In this document: piece by piece, positions 1-8,497 of the stretch
Numbering within the stretch: position 1 is the stretch's first letter
How the letters are laid out: each line of letters starts with the position of its first letter
From: Flavobacteriaceae bacterium
GTDB lineage: Bacteria > Bacteroidota > Bacteroidia > Flavobacteriales > Flavobacteriaceae
Direction: 5' to 3'
Assembly (NCBI GenBank): GCA_002694465.1
Contig: NZMG01000014.1
Coordinates: 1 to 64,000, forward strand
Length of the DNA: 64,000 nt
Notes under the pieces: generated by a model
Databases searched by the model: none
Told to the model about the DNA's origin: nothing
Seen by the model: the letters and a program-made list of their open reading frames with translations, nothing else
Position numbers and translations under genes: made by a program

Positions 1-1
1 T

Positions 2-112
2 GGTACCTATAATGGGTCACCACTACCATCGAGCGATTACTGGTTTAGGGTAGAGTACAAAGAGGACGAAACTAACAAAACCTTTACAGGGCATTTTACA
101 ATTAAACGATAG
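2..112 (+). CDS. C-terminal end of a T9SS type B-sorted surface protein (partial)
   Basis: Only the last 36 codons lie in the window; the frame enters from the left edge and ends at TAG 110-112. The residues (GTYNGSPLPSSDYWFRVEY, then a Lys/Glu-rich turn and GHFTIKR) match the end of the gliding-motility/CHU_C-type sorting domain that sends proteins through the type IX secretion system to the cell surface. Such genes are often followed by a PorP/SprF gene, as here 13 bp downstream. The passenger domain is outside the window, so the function of the whole protein cannot be given. Confidence 0.8.
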   Translation, partial: GTYNGSPLPSSDYWFRVEYKEDETNKTFTGHFTIKR

Positions 113-125
113 ATAATAGTTAATT

Positions 126-1148
126 ATGAAAATAAAAAAAACATACCTAAGTCTTATATTTTTGTGTACTTCTTTTATGTATGCACAGGATGGGATTCCA
201 ACTTATTCAGATTATTTTGCTGATAACCTTTATTTGTTGCACCCATCAATGGCAGGTTCTTATTCCTATGGTAAAGTTAGGCTTACGGCGAGACAACAAT
301 GGTTTGACCAAGATGAAGCACCTAATATTCAAACATTAAGCTACCACACGAGGCTTGGTGATCGCGCCGGAATTGGAGCTATTTTATTTAATGATCAAAA
401 CGGATATCATTCGCAGGTAGGAGGGTATTTAACCTATGCCCACCATATTATGTTTTCAAGGAGTAAGTATGATTTAAACCAATTATCCTTCGGATTAAGT
501 GCTGGACTCATTCAGTCTAAACTAGATGAAACTAATTTCGATCCTAATGATTTCGATCCTATTATCGCTGGAATTGTTCAGAGCACTTCTTATTTTAATG
601 TGGATGCTGGGATGTCTTATAACTTTTTAGATTTTCAGGCTCATTTTACCGTGAAAAATTTACTTTTCAGAAATAGAAACTTGTTTAACGAAGAGTATGA
701 ATCTAACAATCAAAGAGCTTATAATATAGCTGCATCCTATGGTATTTCTACAACCTACGGTATTTGGACTTACGAACCTTCTTTCTTGTTTATCTGGAAA
801 GAACGAACCAATGAACAATCTATTGATGTAAACTTCAAAGCATTTAGAAGCATGGATTTTGGGAGAATTTGGGGAGGAATTTCGTATAGAAGAAGTTTTG
901 ATGGAGCCGAATACTTAGACGGTACAGAAATTAAAGATCAACAATTACAATATATAACTCCAGTAGTAGGGGTGAATTACAACAAATTTGTTGTAGCCTA
1001 TACTTATTCTTATCAAACTGGGAATGTTCGCCTTCAAAAAGGAGGATTTCACCAGTTAACCATAGGATACAATTTCCTAGAAGGTAATTATAAAAGTTGG
1101 TCTCAGGATATGAGATACAACGGGATGTTGCGTCCCAATACAAAATAA
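126..1148 (+). CDS. PorP/SprF family type IX secretion system membrane protein
   Basis: 340 residues with a signal peptide (cleavage near MYAQ/DG, about residue 20) and then alternating aromatic/polar strands typical of an outer-membrane barrel. The N-terminal pattern (PTYSDYFADNLYLLHPSMAG) is the hallmark of the PorP/SprF family. In Flavobacterium, SprF is needed for secretion of the adhesin SprB, and paralogues are usually paired with one large type B-sorted protein. The gene follows such a tail directly, so it is probably the dedicated partner of that upstream protein; that pairing is inference. Transcription ends at the hairpin just after the stop. Confidence 0.88.
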   Translation: MKIKKTYLSLIFLCTSFMYAQDGIPTYSDYFADNLYLLHPSMAGSYSYGKVRLTARQQWFDQDEAPNIQTLSYHTRLGDRAGIGAILFNDQNGYHSQVGGYLTYAHHIMFSRSKYDLNQLSFGLSAGLIQSKLDETNFDPNDFDPIIAGIVQSTSYFNVDAGMSYNFLDFQAHFTVKNLLFRNRNLFNEEYESNNQRAYNIAASYGISTTYGIWTYEPSFLFIWKERTNEQSIDVNFKAFRSMDFGRIWGGISYRRSFDGAEYLDGTEIKDQQLQYITPVVGVNYNKFVVAYTYSYQTGNVRLQKGGFHQLTIGYNFLEGNYKSWSQDMRYNGMLRPNTK

Positions 1149-1175
1149 AAAAAAGCCCCGAACGGGGCTTTTTTT
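1147..1175. terminator. Bidirectional rho-independent terminator
   Basis: A 7-bp GC-rich stem (AGCCCCG/CGGGGCT, 1154-1160 and 1163-1169) with a 2-base loop is flanked by an A-run on the left and a T-run on the right. It can therefore stop transcription of both the PorP/SprF gene (+) and the convergent vWA gene (-). Confidence 0.85.
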
Positions 1176-2325
1176 AATTCCAAGTGTAGTTTTTCTTCTT
1201 AGCTTGTTTTTTAAGTGCTTCAATCATAGCACTTTCTAAACCGTTACTGGTATTCTTTTTTTCGTTTGCAATAAACGCTCTTCTTTGTTCATTTAATTTA
1301 GCAATTTCAGATTGAATTCGCTCTCGTTCTTTCTTTTGCTTTTCAACATAAGCTTTAATTTCAGCTTTCGATTTTCCCTGAAGATTTTCAGGTAAATCTT
1401 CTTTTTTCAATTTATCATAACTAAAATCTGCTTCCTTTTCAGCATCTACCAAATCCCAAGTACTGTTGTTGTAAAAATGGGAACCTTTTGAAACTGTTCT
1501 GCTTACAGCGTTTGCTTTGCTGTATTCTTCAGCATTTGCATCTTGCATTTCCTGTACAGCAACTTTTTCTCTCCCGTAACGTCCATAAGGAATATACGTT
1601 CCGTTTAATTGAATGTTTAATTGAAGAATTAAATCATCGTAAGGAGAAGGAATATGAACGGTTTGCTGGTTGTGATTAATTGCCATATAATCACCGTAGG
1701 CAAGTTGTGCGCCTTCTTTCCATTTTGTGTTTACCCCGTGCGTGTAGTCTCCACAAAAGATGGTATTAACCACAACGTCTTTTTCTTTTGCCATATTTGC
1801 TGCATCGCGATAATCTATTTTTCCCTGAGTAAAAGGCTCGTTGCCTGCAATAAATATCATTTTAAGGTCATCGGCATCATTTCCCCAATCCAGTTGTGTA
1901 AGAGATGCAGATATTACGGTACCACAATATTCGCTACCTCCATTGGTGGTTAAAGAGAATAACTCTTTCGAAATATCATCAAGGTCACTTGTAAATGCTA
2001 ATATTTTTCTGATATAACCATCGCGAGAGCTTAGATTGTCGTTTCCATATTCGTATAAAGCAATTTCCAAATTGGGTTGCTCATGTTTGCATTTAGCATA
2101 CGAAAGCTCGTTGACAATTTCCCAAAGTTGTGATTTGGCTTGGTCTATTAAACCATCCATACTATTACTAGTGTCCAATAATAAGGCTACTTTTATAGAA
2201 TGTTTAGAAATGGGTGGAGCCACTTCCATAGGTTCTGTAAAGGCAACTTTTTTCTTTTCCTCTGCTTTGCAAGCAAAAAAGGAAAGAGATAATGTGATAA
2301 TGAGGAGTGTTTTCAAGGTTTTCAT
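1174..2325 (-). CDS. vWA-domain lipoprotein
   Basis: 383 residues. The N terminus is a lipoprotein signal with lipobox SFFAC (Cys19), so the protein should be anchored in a membrane facing the periplasm or surface. A von Willebrand factor A domain begins near residue 44; its MIDAS motif DTSNS (Asp51, Ser53, Ser55) is intact, so metal-dependent ligand binding is plausible. The C-terminal third (about 310-360) is Lys/Glu-rich and probably coiled coil. It stands alone between a shared terminator and the divergent kinase gene. The ligand is unknown. Confidence 0.8.
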   Translation of the reverse strand: MKTLKTLLIITLSLSFFACKAEEKKKVAFTEPMEVAPPISKHSIKVALLLDTSNSMDGLIDQAKSQLWEIVNELSYAKCKHEQPNLEIALYEYGNDNLSSRDGYIRKILAFTSDLDDISKELFSLTTNGGSEYCGTVISASLTQLDWGNDADDLKMIFIAGNEPFTQGKIDYRDAANMAKEKDVVVNTIFCGDYTHGVNTKWKEGAQLAYGDYMAINHNQQTVHIPSPYDDLILQLNIQLNGTYIPYGRYGREKVAVQEMQDANAEEYSKANAVSRTVSKGSHFYNNSTWDLVDAEKEADFSYDKLKKEDLPENLQGKSKAEIKAYVEKQKKERERIQSEIAKLNEQRRAFIANEKKNTSNGLESAMIEALKKQAKKKNYTWN

Positions 2326-2527
2326 AACTAACTGTTTTTATTTTGTGTAAACATAGACCCATCTTTTTTCTGAAAAAACCTACTTTGAGTGAATGACCTC
2401 TTTGAATGAGGGAAATGATACACACTTTTAGAGAACCATTCTTTTTATCCATCGAAAATGTAAATAATTGAAAATCCCTGTTTTTTCATCTGCTTCAAAG
2501 TGCGTATGTTTACATTTTAAAACTGAA

Positions 2528-4723
2528 ATGAAACGCATTTTATCCATATGTATCTTGTTGTTTTTTAGCGGAATATTATTCTGTTCCGCACAAAATAAAG
2601 CAACATCGCAACCTCCTTTTCCATTAAAGGGAAAAGTGGTGAATGCTGCAGACTATTCGCCTATTTCAAAGGTGAATATCGAAATCACTGGAAAAGGGTA
2701 TACCACTACCAACAATGCTGGGGAATTCACTATTGAAGCACGAATTGGAGATGAATTGGTGGTTCGGAGTGATGATTTTAAAACCGTCTATTACATTATT
2801 AAAGACCAACAAAAAATTACCGTTGAAGTTGAAAAAGTGGAAAATGAAGCTGCCCCCATTTCAACGCGATCAAGGTCAACCAATAAAGATTTTTTTAGAG
2901 TCTATATCGATTCTGCAAACTATTTTTTGAAAAAGGATGCAAAACGAAGTATAGAATATGTTACTAAGGCACTCGAATCGGTACCAGGAAAAAACCCAAC
3001 AAATCTTCAAAATGCAGTAGCTTTCGAAACCTTAGGAGACATAAATTTACAGTGGCAACTGCCCGATTTAGCACTTTCAAATTACAAACAAAGTGTCAAT
3101 TTTAGCCCAAACATTAATACCCGTATTAAACTTGCAAAAGCCTTTATGCGAAATGGAAATTACCAAGAAAGTATTCAAGAATATAAAAATTTACTGAAGG
3201 CAGATCTTACTCCCTATCAGCAAGTAGAAGCATACGAAGGTCTTGGTGATAACTACAAAGCGACCAACGATGCTGTAAAAAGTGTATTTAACTACCAAAA
3301 AGGATTGGATATTGCTAATCTGAAAAAGATTACTCCAAAAATCACCGATTTAAACTCCAAAATAGGGGAGGCCTACGCTAAAGGTGGCGCTATAGAAGAA
3401 GCACAAACCTATTTTGAGAACTCGCTTACCCTTTCAAAAAGTGAGAATAAAAAGCGTGCTGTTGAAGAGAAAAATAAAGTAGCCGATTTTTACAATCAAA
3501 AGCGTGATTTTGACAAGGAAATAGAACTTCGCCAAGAAACCTTAGACGAAATCCAGTCCATGGATGCCGAAGAGTCTGAAGACGATATTAATAGCCCGCT
3601 TACACCGCAACGTCAAAATTATAAAATTGCCAATGCCTATGTGGCGCAGGATAAATATCAAGAGGCGATTCCCTTTTTAGAAAAAAGTATTGCCGAAGCC
3701 GATAAAAAAGAGGATCTCGTGGTACAAAAAGATGCCACGCGTAAACTTTCTGAAATATATAGAGATATTGGCGATTATGGAAAAGCCGCTGAAAGCTATG
3801 AGCGTTATGTGGAAGTGGTGGATGAGTTGTACATTAAAAAAGAACAGGAATTATCGCAAGCCACGCGTTTCAGCAAAGAAATTGCGTTACGGCAAAACCG
3901 AATTACAAGCCTTGAAAACGAACGTAAATTGAACGAAAGTAGGTACAAACTGGCCTTTGAAAATCAGGAGTTGATTGAAAAAAATAACAAAATCCAAAAG
4001 TGGATTATTGGTTCTTTAATTCTCATTGCCTTGCTACTATTATTCACCGCGTACACCCAGCGTAAAAATGTACAGCAGCAAAAATTTGCCAATAATCTGC
4101 TCGCGCTAAAATCGTTGCGAACGCAAATGAATCCACATTTTATTTTTAATGCCCTTAACTCGGTGAATAGTTTTATTGCTAGTAATGACGAACGTGCGGC
4201 CAATAAATATTTAAGTGAATTTTCACAATTGATGCGTTCAGTTTTGGAAAACAGCGAAGAGGATTTTATTCCGCTTTCCAAAGAAATTGAATTGCTAGAA
4301 TTGTATGTGAAACTGGAACACTTTCGCTTTAAAGATAAGTTTGATTATGAAGTAACTGTCGATGAAAGTATTAATGTAGACGATTTTGTAATTCCGCCAA
4401 TGTTGCTTCAGCCTTACGTGGAGAATGCCGTTTGGCACGGACTTCGATACAAAGAAGACAAAGGAATGTTGAAAATTCATTTTCAGCAAAAGGATAAAGA
4501 AACCGTGAGTATTACAATTGAAGATGACGGAATAGGTCGAAAAAAATCGAAGGAATTAAAGACCGAAAATCAGAAAAAACAAAAATCCAAGGGAATGGGG
4601 AATATTCAGAAAAGAATCTCCATCCTTAATGAAATGTATAAGGACAAAGTGGATGTTATTGTGGAGGATGCCTTTGAAAATGAAGCGGGAACCCTTGTTA
4701 GACTCACCTTAAAAAAAGACTAA
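2528..4723 (+). CDS. Membrane sensor histidine kinase, LytS/YehU type, with N-terminal TPRs
   Basis: 731 residues from ATG 2528. The frame opens 20 codons earlier at a TTG, but ATG 2528 starts a clean signal peptide. Order: signal peptide (ends near FCSAQ), a carboxypeptidase-regulatory-like beta domain (about 30-100), TPR repeats (about 110-440), coiled coil, one membrane helix (about 492-511), the His_kinase family domain with QMNPHF (phospho-acceptor His537), and a HATPase domain with N-box ENAVWHG and G-boxes DGIGR and KGMGN. The periplasmic TPRs are presumably the sensor. The response regulator gene begins at the next base after the stop, so the two form one transcript. The signal is unknown. 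Confidence 0.9.
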   Translation: MKRILSICILLFFSGILFCSAQNKATSQPPFPLKGKVVNAADYSPISKVNIEITGKGYTTTNNAGEFTIEARIGDELVVRSDDFKTVYYIIKDQQKITVEVEKVENEAAPISTRSRSTNKDFFRVYIDSANYFLKKDAKRSIEYVTKALESVPGKNPTNLQNAVAFETLGDINLQWQLPDLALSNYKQSVNFSPNINTRIKLAKAFMRNGNYQESIQEYKNLLKADLTPYQQVEAYEGLGDNYKATNDAVKSVFNYQKGLDIANLKKITPKITDLNSKIGEAYAKGGAIEEAQTYFENSLTLSKSENKKRAVEEKNKVADFYNQKRDFDKEIELRQETLDEIQSMDAEESEDDINSPLTPQRQNYKIANAYVAQDKYQEAIPFLEKSIAEADKKEDLVVQKDATRKLSEIYRDIGDYGKAAESYERYVEVVDELYIKKEQELSQATRFSKEIALRQNRITSLENERKLNESRYKLAFENQELIEKNNKIQKWIIGSLILIALLLLFTAYTQRKNVQQQKFANNLLALKSLRTQMNPHFIFNALNSVNSFIASNDERAANKYLSEFSQLMRSVLENSEEDFIPLSKEIELLELYVKLEHFRFKDKFDYEVTVDESINVDDFVIPPMLLQPYVENAVWHGLRYKEDKGMLKIHFQQKDKETVSITIEDDGIGRKKSKELKTENQKKQKSKGMGNIQKRISILNEMYKDKVDVIVEDAFENEAGTLVRLTLKKD

Positions 4724-5455
4724 ATGAATCTATGCGCCATAGTTGTTGAAGACGAAGAAACCAGTCGGGAAATTTTGAAAAATTACTTGGCTAAATATTG
4801 CCCAAATGTTGAAGTTTTGGGAGAAGCTGGGAATATAGAGGAAGCCTTGGTGCTTATTAATACTCACGAACTAGATTTGGTCTTTCTCGATGTAGAAATG
4901 CCCTACGGAAATGCCTTCGATTTGTTAGATAAAGTGGGTGACAGAACTTTTGAAACCGTGTTTGTCACTGCCTACGACCATTATGCCATTGATGCGTTGA
5001 ATGCACATGCTTCGTATTATTTATTAAAACCTATTGATATCGATAAATTGATAGATGCGGTAAAATATGTTTCTGAAATAAAAGAACAAGAAAACAGGCT
5101 TCAGAATACAATACTAAAACCGAAGCAAACAGTGGTGGCGGGTAAGATTACCATTCCGTTGCAAAACGGATTTGAGGTATTGCAAGCATCAGCTATTTTA
5201 TATTGCCAGGCAGACGATAATTACACCAATATTTTCTTGAAAGACAAAAAGAAATTGGTGAGTAAAACCTTAAAGTATTTTGAAGATATGCTTACCGAAA
5301 ATGGCTTTGCGCGCGTGCATAAATCGTATTTGGTTAATGTAAATGCTATTGTAGAATACAAAAAAGGAAAAGGCGGAAGCGTAGTCCTTGAAAATGGAAA
5401 AGAAATTATGGTGAGCCCTTCTAAAAAGAAGGAATTGTTGAGTTATTTTAGTTAA
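4724..5455 (+). CDS. LytTR-family response regulator
   Basis: 243 residues. The N-terminal receiver domain has an acidic pocket (Glu9, Asp10, Glu11), phospho-acceptor Asp56 in VFLDVEMP, and the conserved Thr and Lys (VTAYD, LLKPID). The C-terminal LytTR DNA-binding domain (about 140-243) has the typical YCQADDNYTNIFL and RVHKSYLVNV segments. The gene starts immediately after the kinase stop (TAAATG), which indicates translational coupling and a cognate pair. Targets cannot be read from the window. Confidence 0.93.
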   Translation: MNLCAIVVEDEETSREILKNYLAKYCPNVEVLGEAGNIEEALVLINTHELDLVFLDVEMPYGNAFDLLDKVGDRTFETVFVTAYDHYAIDALNAHASYYLLKPIDIDKLIDAVKYVSEIKEQENRLQNTILKPKQTVVAGKITIPLQNGFEVLQASAILYCQADDNYTNIFLKDKKKLVSKTLKYFEDMLTENGFARVHKSYLVNVNAIVEYKKGKGGSVVLENGKEIMVSPSKKKELLSYFS

Positions 5456-5503
5456 TTGTCTGGTTGTGCGTACCTGCCGACAGGCATGTTAACGAATTCA
5501 ATT

Positions 5504-5575
5504 TTGTCGTTCCGCACGACGATGCGGAATCCACAGCTAGTTTAAAATAGATTCCTGTTTTCACGGGAATGACAA
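5504..5575. repeat. Palindromic intergenic element, MITE- or BIME-like
   Basis: The outer arms TTGTCGTTCC (5504-5513) and GGAATGACAA (5566-5575) are inverted with one mismatch. Inside are two small hairpins: TTCCGCA/TGCGGAA (5510-5516, 5523-5529) and ATTCCTG/CGGGAAT (5551-5557, 5564-5570). Just upstream (5473-5484) is the small palindrome CCTGCCGACAGG. It is non-coding and lies between the regulator gene and the carbonic anhydrase gene. It resembles dispersed 'gaatgaca' palindromes common in Bacteroidota intergenic regions. Confidence 0.55.
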
Positions 5576-5593
5576 TAAATAAACATTTTTAAT

Positions 5594-6106
5594 ATGATCA
5601 TAAAACCCATCAACGGAAAACACCCTCAAATCCCTTCTGATTGCTTTATTGCCGAAAATGCGACCATAGTTGGCGATGTCGTGATGGGGAATCATTGCAG
5701 TATTTGGTTTAACGCCGTGATACGTGGCGATGTACATTATATTAAAATGGGCGATAAAGTGAATGTGCAGGATGGTGCTGTGATTCATGCGACCTATCAA
5801 ACTTCGCCCACCAATATTGGTAATAATGTTTCTATTGGGCATAATGCCATTGTCCATGGTTGTACCATTCACGATAATGTGCTTGTTGGGATGGGGAGCA
5901 TTGTAATGGACGATTGTGTAGTAGAAAGCAATAGTATTATTGCTGCCGGTGCTGTAGTCACCAAAAATACACATGTAGAAAGTGGAAGCATCTACGCCGG
6001 CGTTCCTGCCAAAAAAGTAAAGGATATTAGTAAAGATTTAATTGAAGGAGAAATCAACAGAATTGCCGATAATTATATGAAGTATTCGAGTTGGTTTAAG
6101 GAGTAA
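5594..6106 (+). CDS. Gamma-carbonic anhydrase-like hexapeptide protein
   Basis: 170 residues forming a left-handed beta-helix of hexapeptide repeats ([IV]-G-[DN]-x-[VI]). The three zinc-ligand histidines of the gamma-CA fold are present (His65, His83, His88, with the typical H-x4-H pair), as are Arg44, Asp46 and Gln59. It belongs to the YrdA/PaaY/CaiE group; carbonic anhydrase activity is likely but not certain for these short members. It is convergent with murI and the stops are adjacent (6106/6107). Confidence 0.85.
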   Translation: MIIKPINGKHPQIPSDCFIAENATIVGDVVMGNHCSIWFNAVIRGDVHYIKMGDKVNVQDGAVIHATYQTSPTNIGNNVSIGHNAIVHGCTIHDNVLVGMGSIVMDDCVVESNSIIAAGAVVTKNTHVESGSIYAGVPAKKVKDISKDLIEGEINRIADNYMKYSSWFKE

Positions 6107-6898
6107 TCAAAACTCTTTTTTTTCAATCGAAATCTTTTCAGTAAACTCTTTTAACAAAAATTGAAGCGTATCTGTTTCGGCATTGGTATAAAACTGAAGC
6201 GTAGGCGTTAGCTCTTCATCTTGTAATAAATTATTTTCAGCTAAAATAGCTTTGGTTTGCTTTGCTACTGCTTCCCCAGAATCGATAATGGTAATATGTT
6301 TGGGAAGTATTTTTTGCAACTGCGGAATGATATACGGATAGTGGCTACAACCCAACACCAGATAGTCAATATTGGCTTCTATCATAGGGCGTATATGTTT
6401 TTCTAGCAATTCCTGCATTTCAGGACTGTCTAAAGCTCCTTTTTCAATTAGAGGGACCAATCCCTCGCCTACTACTTCGGTGAGTTGAATACCATTTGTA
6501 AAGGCTTCAGATGTTTTATGAAACAGTTCGCTACTAAGCGTTCCTTTGGTAGCTAAAATTCCAATACTTTTTGTTTTAGATTTAAGTGCTGCGGGTTTTA
6601 TGGCAGGTTCAATCCCAATGATTGGGATGTTGTAATTGGCTCGTAAAACTTTAATAGCATTGGTAGTGGCCGTGTTACAGGCTACCACTATAATTTTGCA
6701 GCCTTGAGCGATGAGGAATTCGGTGTTTTTTATACTTAAAGCTGTGATTTCTTCTTTGGAGCGATTTCCGTAAGGAGCATATTTGCTATCGGCTAGGTAG
6801 ATGGTGTCTTCAAAAGGGAGGAGTGTATGGATTTCTTTCCAGATGGAAGTACCGCCCACACCCGAATCGAAAATTCCAATAACTCCGTTTTGTTTCAT
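6107..6898 (-). CDS. murI: Glutamate racemase
   Basis: 263 residues from the ATG at 6898. The frame extends 10 codons further, but MKQNGVIGIFDSGVGG is the family's usual start. It makes D-glutamate for peptidoglycan in the cytoplasm. The catalytic pair is Cys74 in VVACNTATTN and Cys184 in VLGCSHYP; Asp11-Ser12 and His186 are also present. It lies downstream of uppS, bamA and the OmpH genes, but the hairpin at 7004-7039 separates it from them, so it may have its own promoter. Confidence 0.95.
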   Translation of the reverse strand: MKQNGVIGIFDSGVGGTSIWKEIHTLLPFEDTIYLADSKYAPYGNRSKEEITALSIKNTEFLIAQGCKIIVVACNTATTNAIKVLRANYNIPIIGIEPAIKPAALKSKTKSIGILATKGTLSSELFHKTSEAFTNGIQLTEVVGEGLVPLIEKGALDSPEMQELLEKHIRPMIEANIDYLVLGCSHYPYIIPQLQKILPKHITIIDSGEAVAKQTKAILAENNLLQDEELTPTLQFYTNAETDTLQFLLKEFTEKISIEKKEF

Positions 6899-7003
6899 TG
6901 AGTATAAACTAATATTGTGTAAATACAAGTGACATTTTTTTTCGAAAAAGAATAAAATCTTGTTTAGACTCGTTGTATTTATCCCTTGCTTTGTGAGTAA
7001 AGA

Positions 7004-7039
7004 TAAAAAAAGACCCCACAGAAATACTTCTGCGGGGTC
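7004..7039 (-). terminator. Rho-independent terminator after the OmpH genes
   Basis: A 12-bp stem (7012-7023 with 7028-7039, one mismatch) has a 4-base loop. On the minus strand it is followed by a U-run (A-run at 7004-7011 on plus). It ends the bamA-ompH transcript before murI. Confidence 0.8.
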
Positions 7040-7062
7040 CTAAATTTTTTGTGATTCAGAAA

Positions 7063-7572
7063 TTAAATTCCTAATTCTTTCTTTACATCTGCAAGAAGAT
7101 CTTTTCCATCTGAAAGGATTACTCCAGAACCTTGAGAAGAATCTAATACATACTGGAAGCCTTGTGCTCTCGCTACTTTTTGAATCGCATTACGTGCTTT
7201 GTCCAAAATAGGCTGGTACAAGTCTCCTTCTTTTTTCTGAAGATCTTGAAGCGCTTGTTGTCTGTAAGCACCTATGTTGTTTTGCATGCCTTGCACTTCT
7301 TCAATTCTTTTTCTGTTTTCTTCTTCCGTTTTAGAATCGGCTTCGGCATCGTACTGCTTAATTTTAGTATCAAGCTCTTTTGCCATGGCCTTAATCTCTG
7401 TGTCGTAAGTCTTTTGTAATTTTTCTAACTGGCTTTGAGCAGCTTTCATTTCTGGCATAGCAGCCACTAAATCTCCAGTGTTAATATGTGCTATTTTAGA
7501 TTGTGCATTTACAAAACTAGTAGCTCCCATAAAAAGCATTACTGCTACAAAAAGTAAATTAATTTTTTTCAT
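7063..7572 (-). CDS. OmpH/Skp-family periplasmic chaperone (second copy)
   Basis: 169 residues: signal peptide (cleavage after NAQ, about residue 24), then the Skp-type long charged helical arms (about 45-115) and a beta strand close to KIAHINTGDL at the start of the mature protein. Skp binds unfolded outer-membrane proteins in the periplasm and hands them to BamA. It lies 45 bp behind the longer OmpH paralogue and downstream of bamA, the usual order in Flavobacteriia. Length is normal for Skp. Confidence 0.88.
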   Translation of the reverse strand: MKKINLLFVAVMLFMGATSFVNAQSKIAHINTGDLVAAMPEMKAAQSQLEKLQKTYDTEIKAMAKELDTKIKQYDAEADSKTEEENRKRIEEVQGMQNNIGAYRQQALQDLQKKEGDLYQPILDKARNAIQKVARAQGFQYVLDSSQGSGVILSDGKDLLADVKKELGI

Positions 7573-7617
7573 TGTAAGAAATTATTTGAGTGTTTATAGA
7601 TTTATTGTTTAACTATT

Positions 7618-8460
7618 TTAGTTACCTCCATCACCTTCTTCAGTGCCTCCAGTTGGTGGTCCGCCACCACCATTTCTGGCATTTTCGATAGAGTCTTTTC
7701 TTTGTTGTCTTTCTTCAAGAAGCCTTTGTCTCTTGGCTTCAAATTCAGCTTTTTTAACTGCTCTAAGAGAATCACGTTGTTTTTTACGCTCCTCCATCAT
7801 TTTTTCTCTTTCATTCTTTTTGTCCTCAATGGCTTCTTCTCGTGCAGTAACTTCTTTATCTTCTTCAAGCGATAGGTTGTCGCGCTTTTCTATTTCTTTC
7901 TTTTCTCTCTTGTTGGTTGCTTCTTCTCTTTTTGCAGCACGGTTAATTTGTCTTAAAACCTGTTCACTTATATCATTTCTTTTTGCGGCAAAAAGCATCA
8001 CGATGTCTGCCGATTTATCAAAAATGAAATCATATTTTTTTGCTTCTGCAATTTCTTGAACAATATTGAATACTTGATCTTGAATGGGTTGGACTAGTTG
8101 ACGTCTTTGAATGTCTAAATCGCCATTAGGGCCAAAACGATTTTGTTGATACTCTAGCATTTCGTCTTCTAGAATTTTAATTTCTTCTTCACGCTCTTCT
8201 ACCAATTCTTTGGTTAGAAGCACTTTTTCATTTGCCAAGTTCAATTTCATCTGGTCAATTTCCTTCGACATTTTTTCGAGGTCTTTTTTCCATTTTTGAA
8301 CTTTTCCTTCTAATTGTGTAGTAGCTTCTTGATATTCAGGAACACTTTCAAGGATGTATTCCATATCAATATAGCCTATTCGCACACCTCTTTGGGCGTC
8401 CATAGCGAAGCTAAAACAAATAATTGCCAGAAGTGAAAGAATGAATCTAGTTGTTTTCAT
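7618..8460 (-). CDS. OmpH/Skp-family chaperone with long charged C-terminal tail
   Basis: 280 residues, about 100 more than ordinary Skp. Signal peptide (to about residue 22), the Skp core with RIGYIDMEYIL at the start of the mature chain, coiled-coil arms, then a Glu/Lys/Arg-rich helix (about 175-255) and a Gly/Pro/Glu-rich end. The extra tail could add client contacts, which is inference. It is 37 bp behind bamA and in the same transcript, so its job in outer-membrane biogenesis is well supported. Confidence 0.87.
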   Translation of the reverse strand: MKTTRFILSLLAIICFSFAMDAQRGVRIGYIDMEYILESVPEYQEATTQLEGKVQKWKKDLEKMSKEIDQMKLNLANEKVLLTKELVEEREEEIKILEDEMLEYQQNRFGPNGDLDIQRRQLVQPIQDQVFNIVQEIAEAKKYDFIFDKSADIVMLFAAKRNDISEQVLRQINRAAKREEATNKREKKEIEKRDNLSLEEDKEVTAREEAIEDKKNEREKMMEERKKQRDSLRAVKKAEFEAKRQRLLEERQQRKDSIENARNGGGGPPTGGTEEGDGGN

Positions 8461-8497
8461 AATTGCTGGTTGTTACTTAGAAAATATCGTGCCAAAT

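Noticed and set aside
5561..5974. 137-codon minus-strand frame opposite the carbonic anhydrase gene
   Set aside because: His/Asn/Ile-rich mirror of the hexapeptide repeats; no start context.
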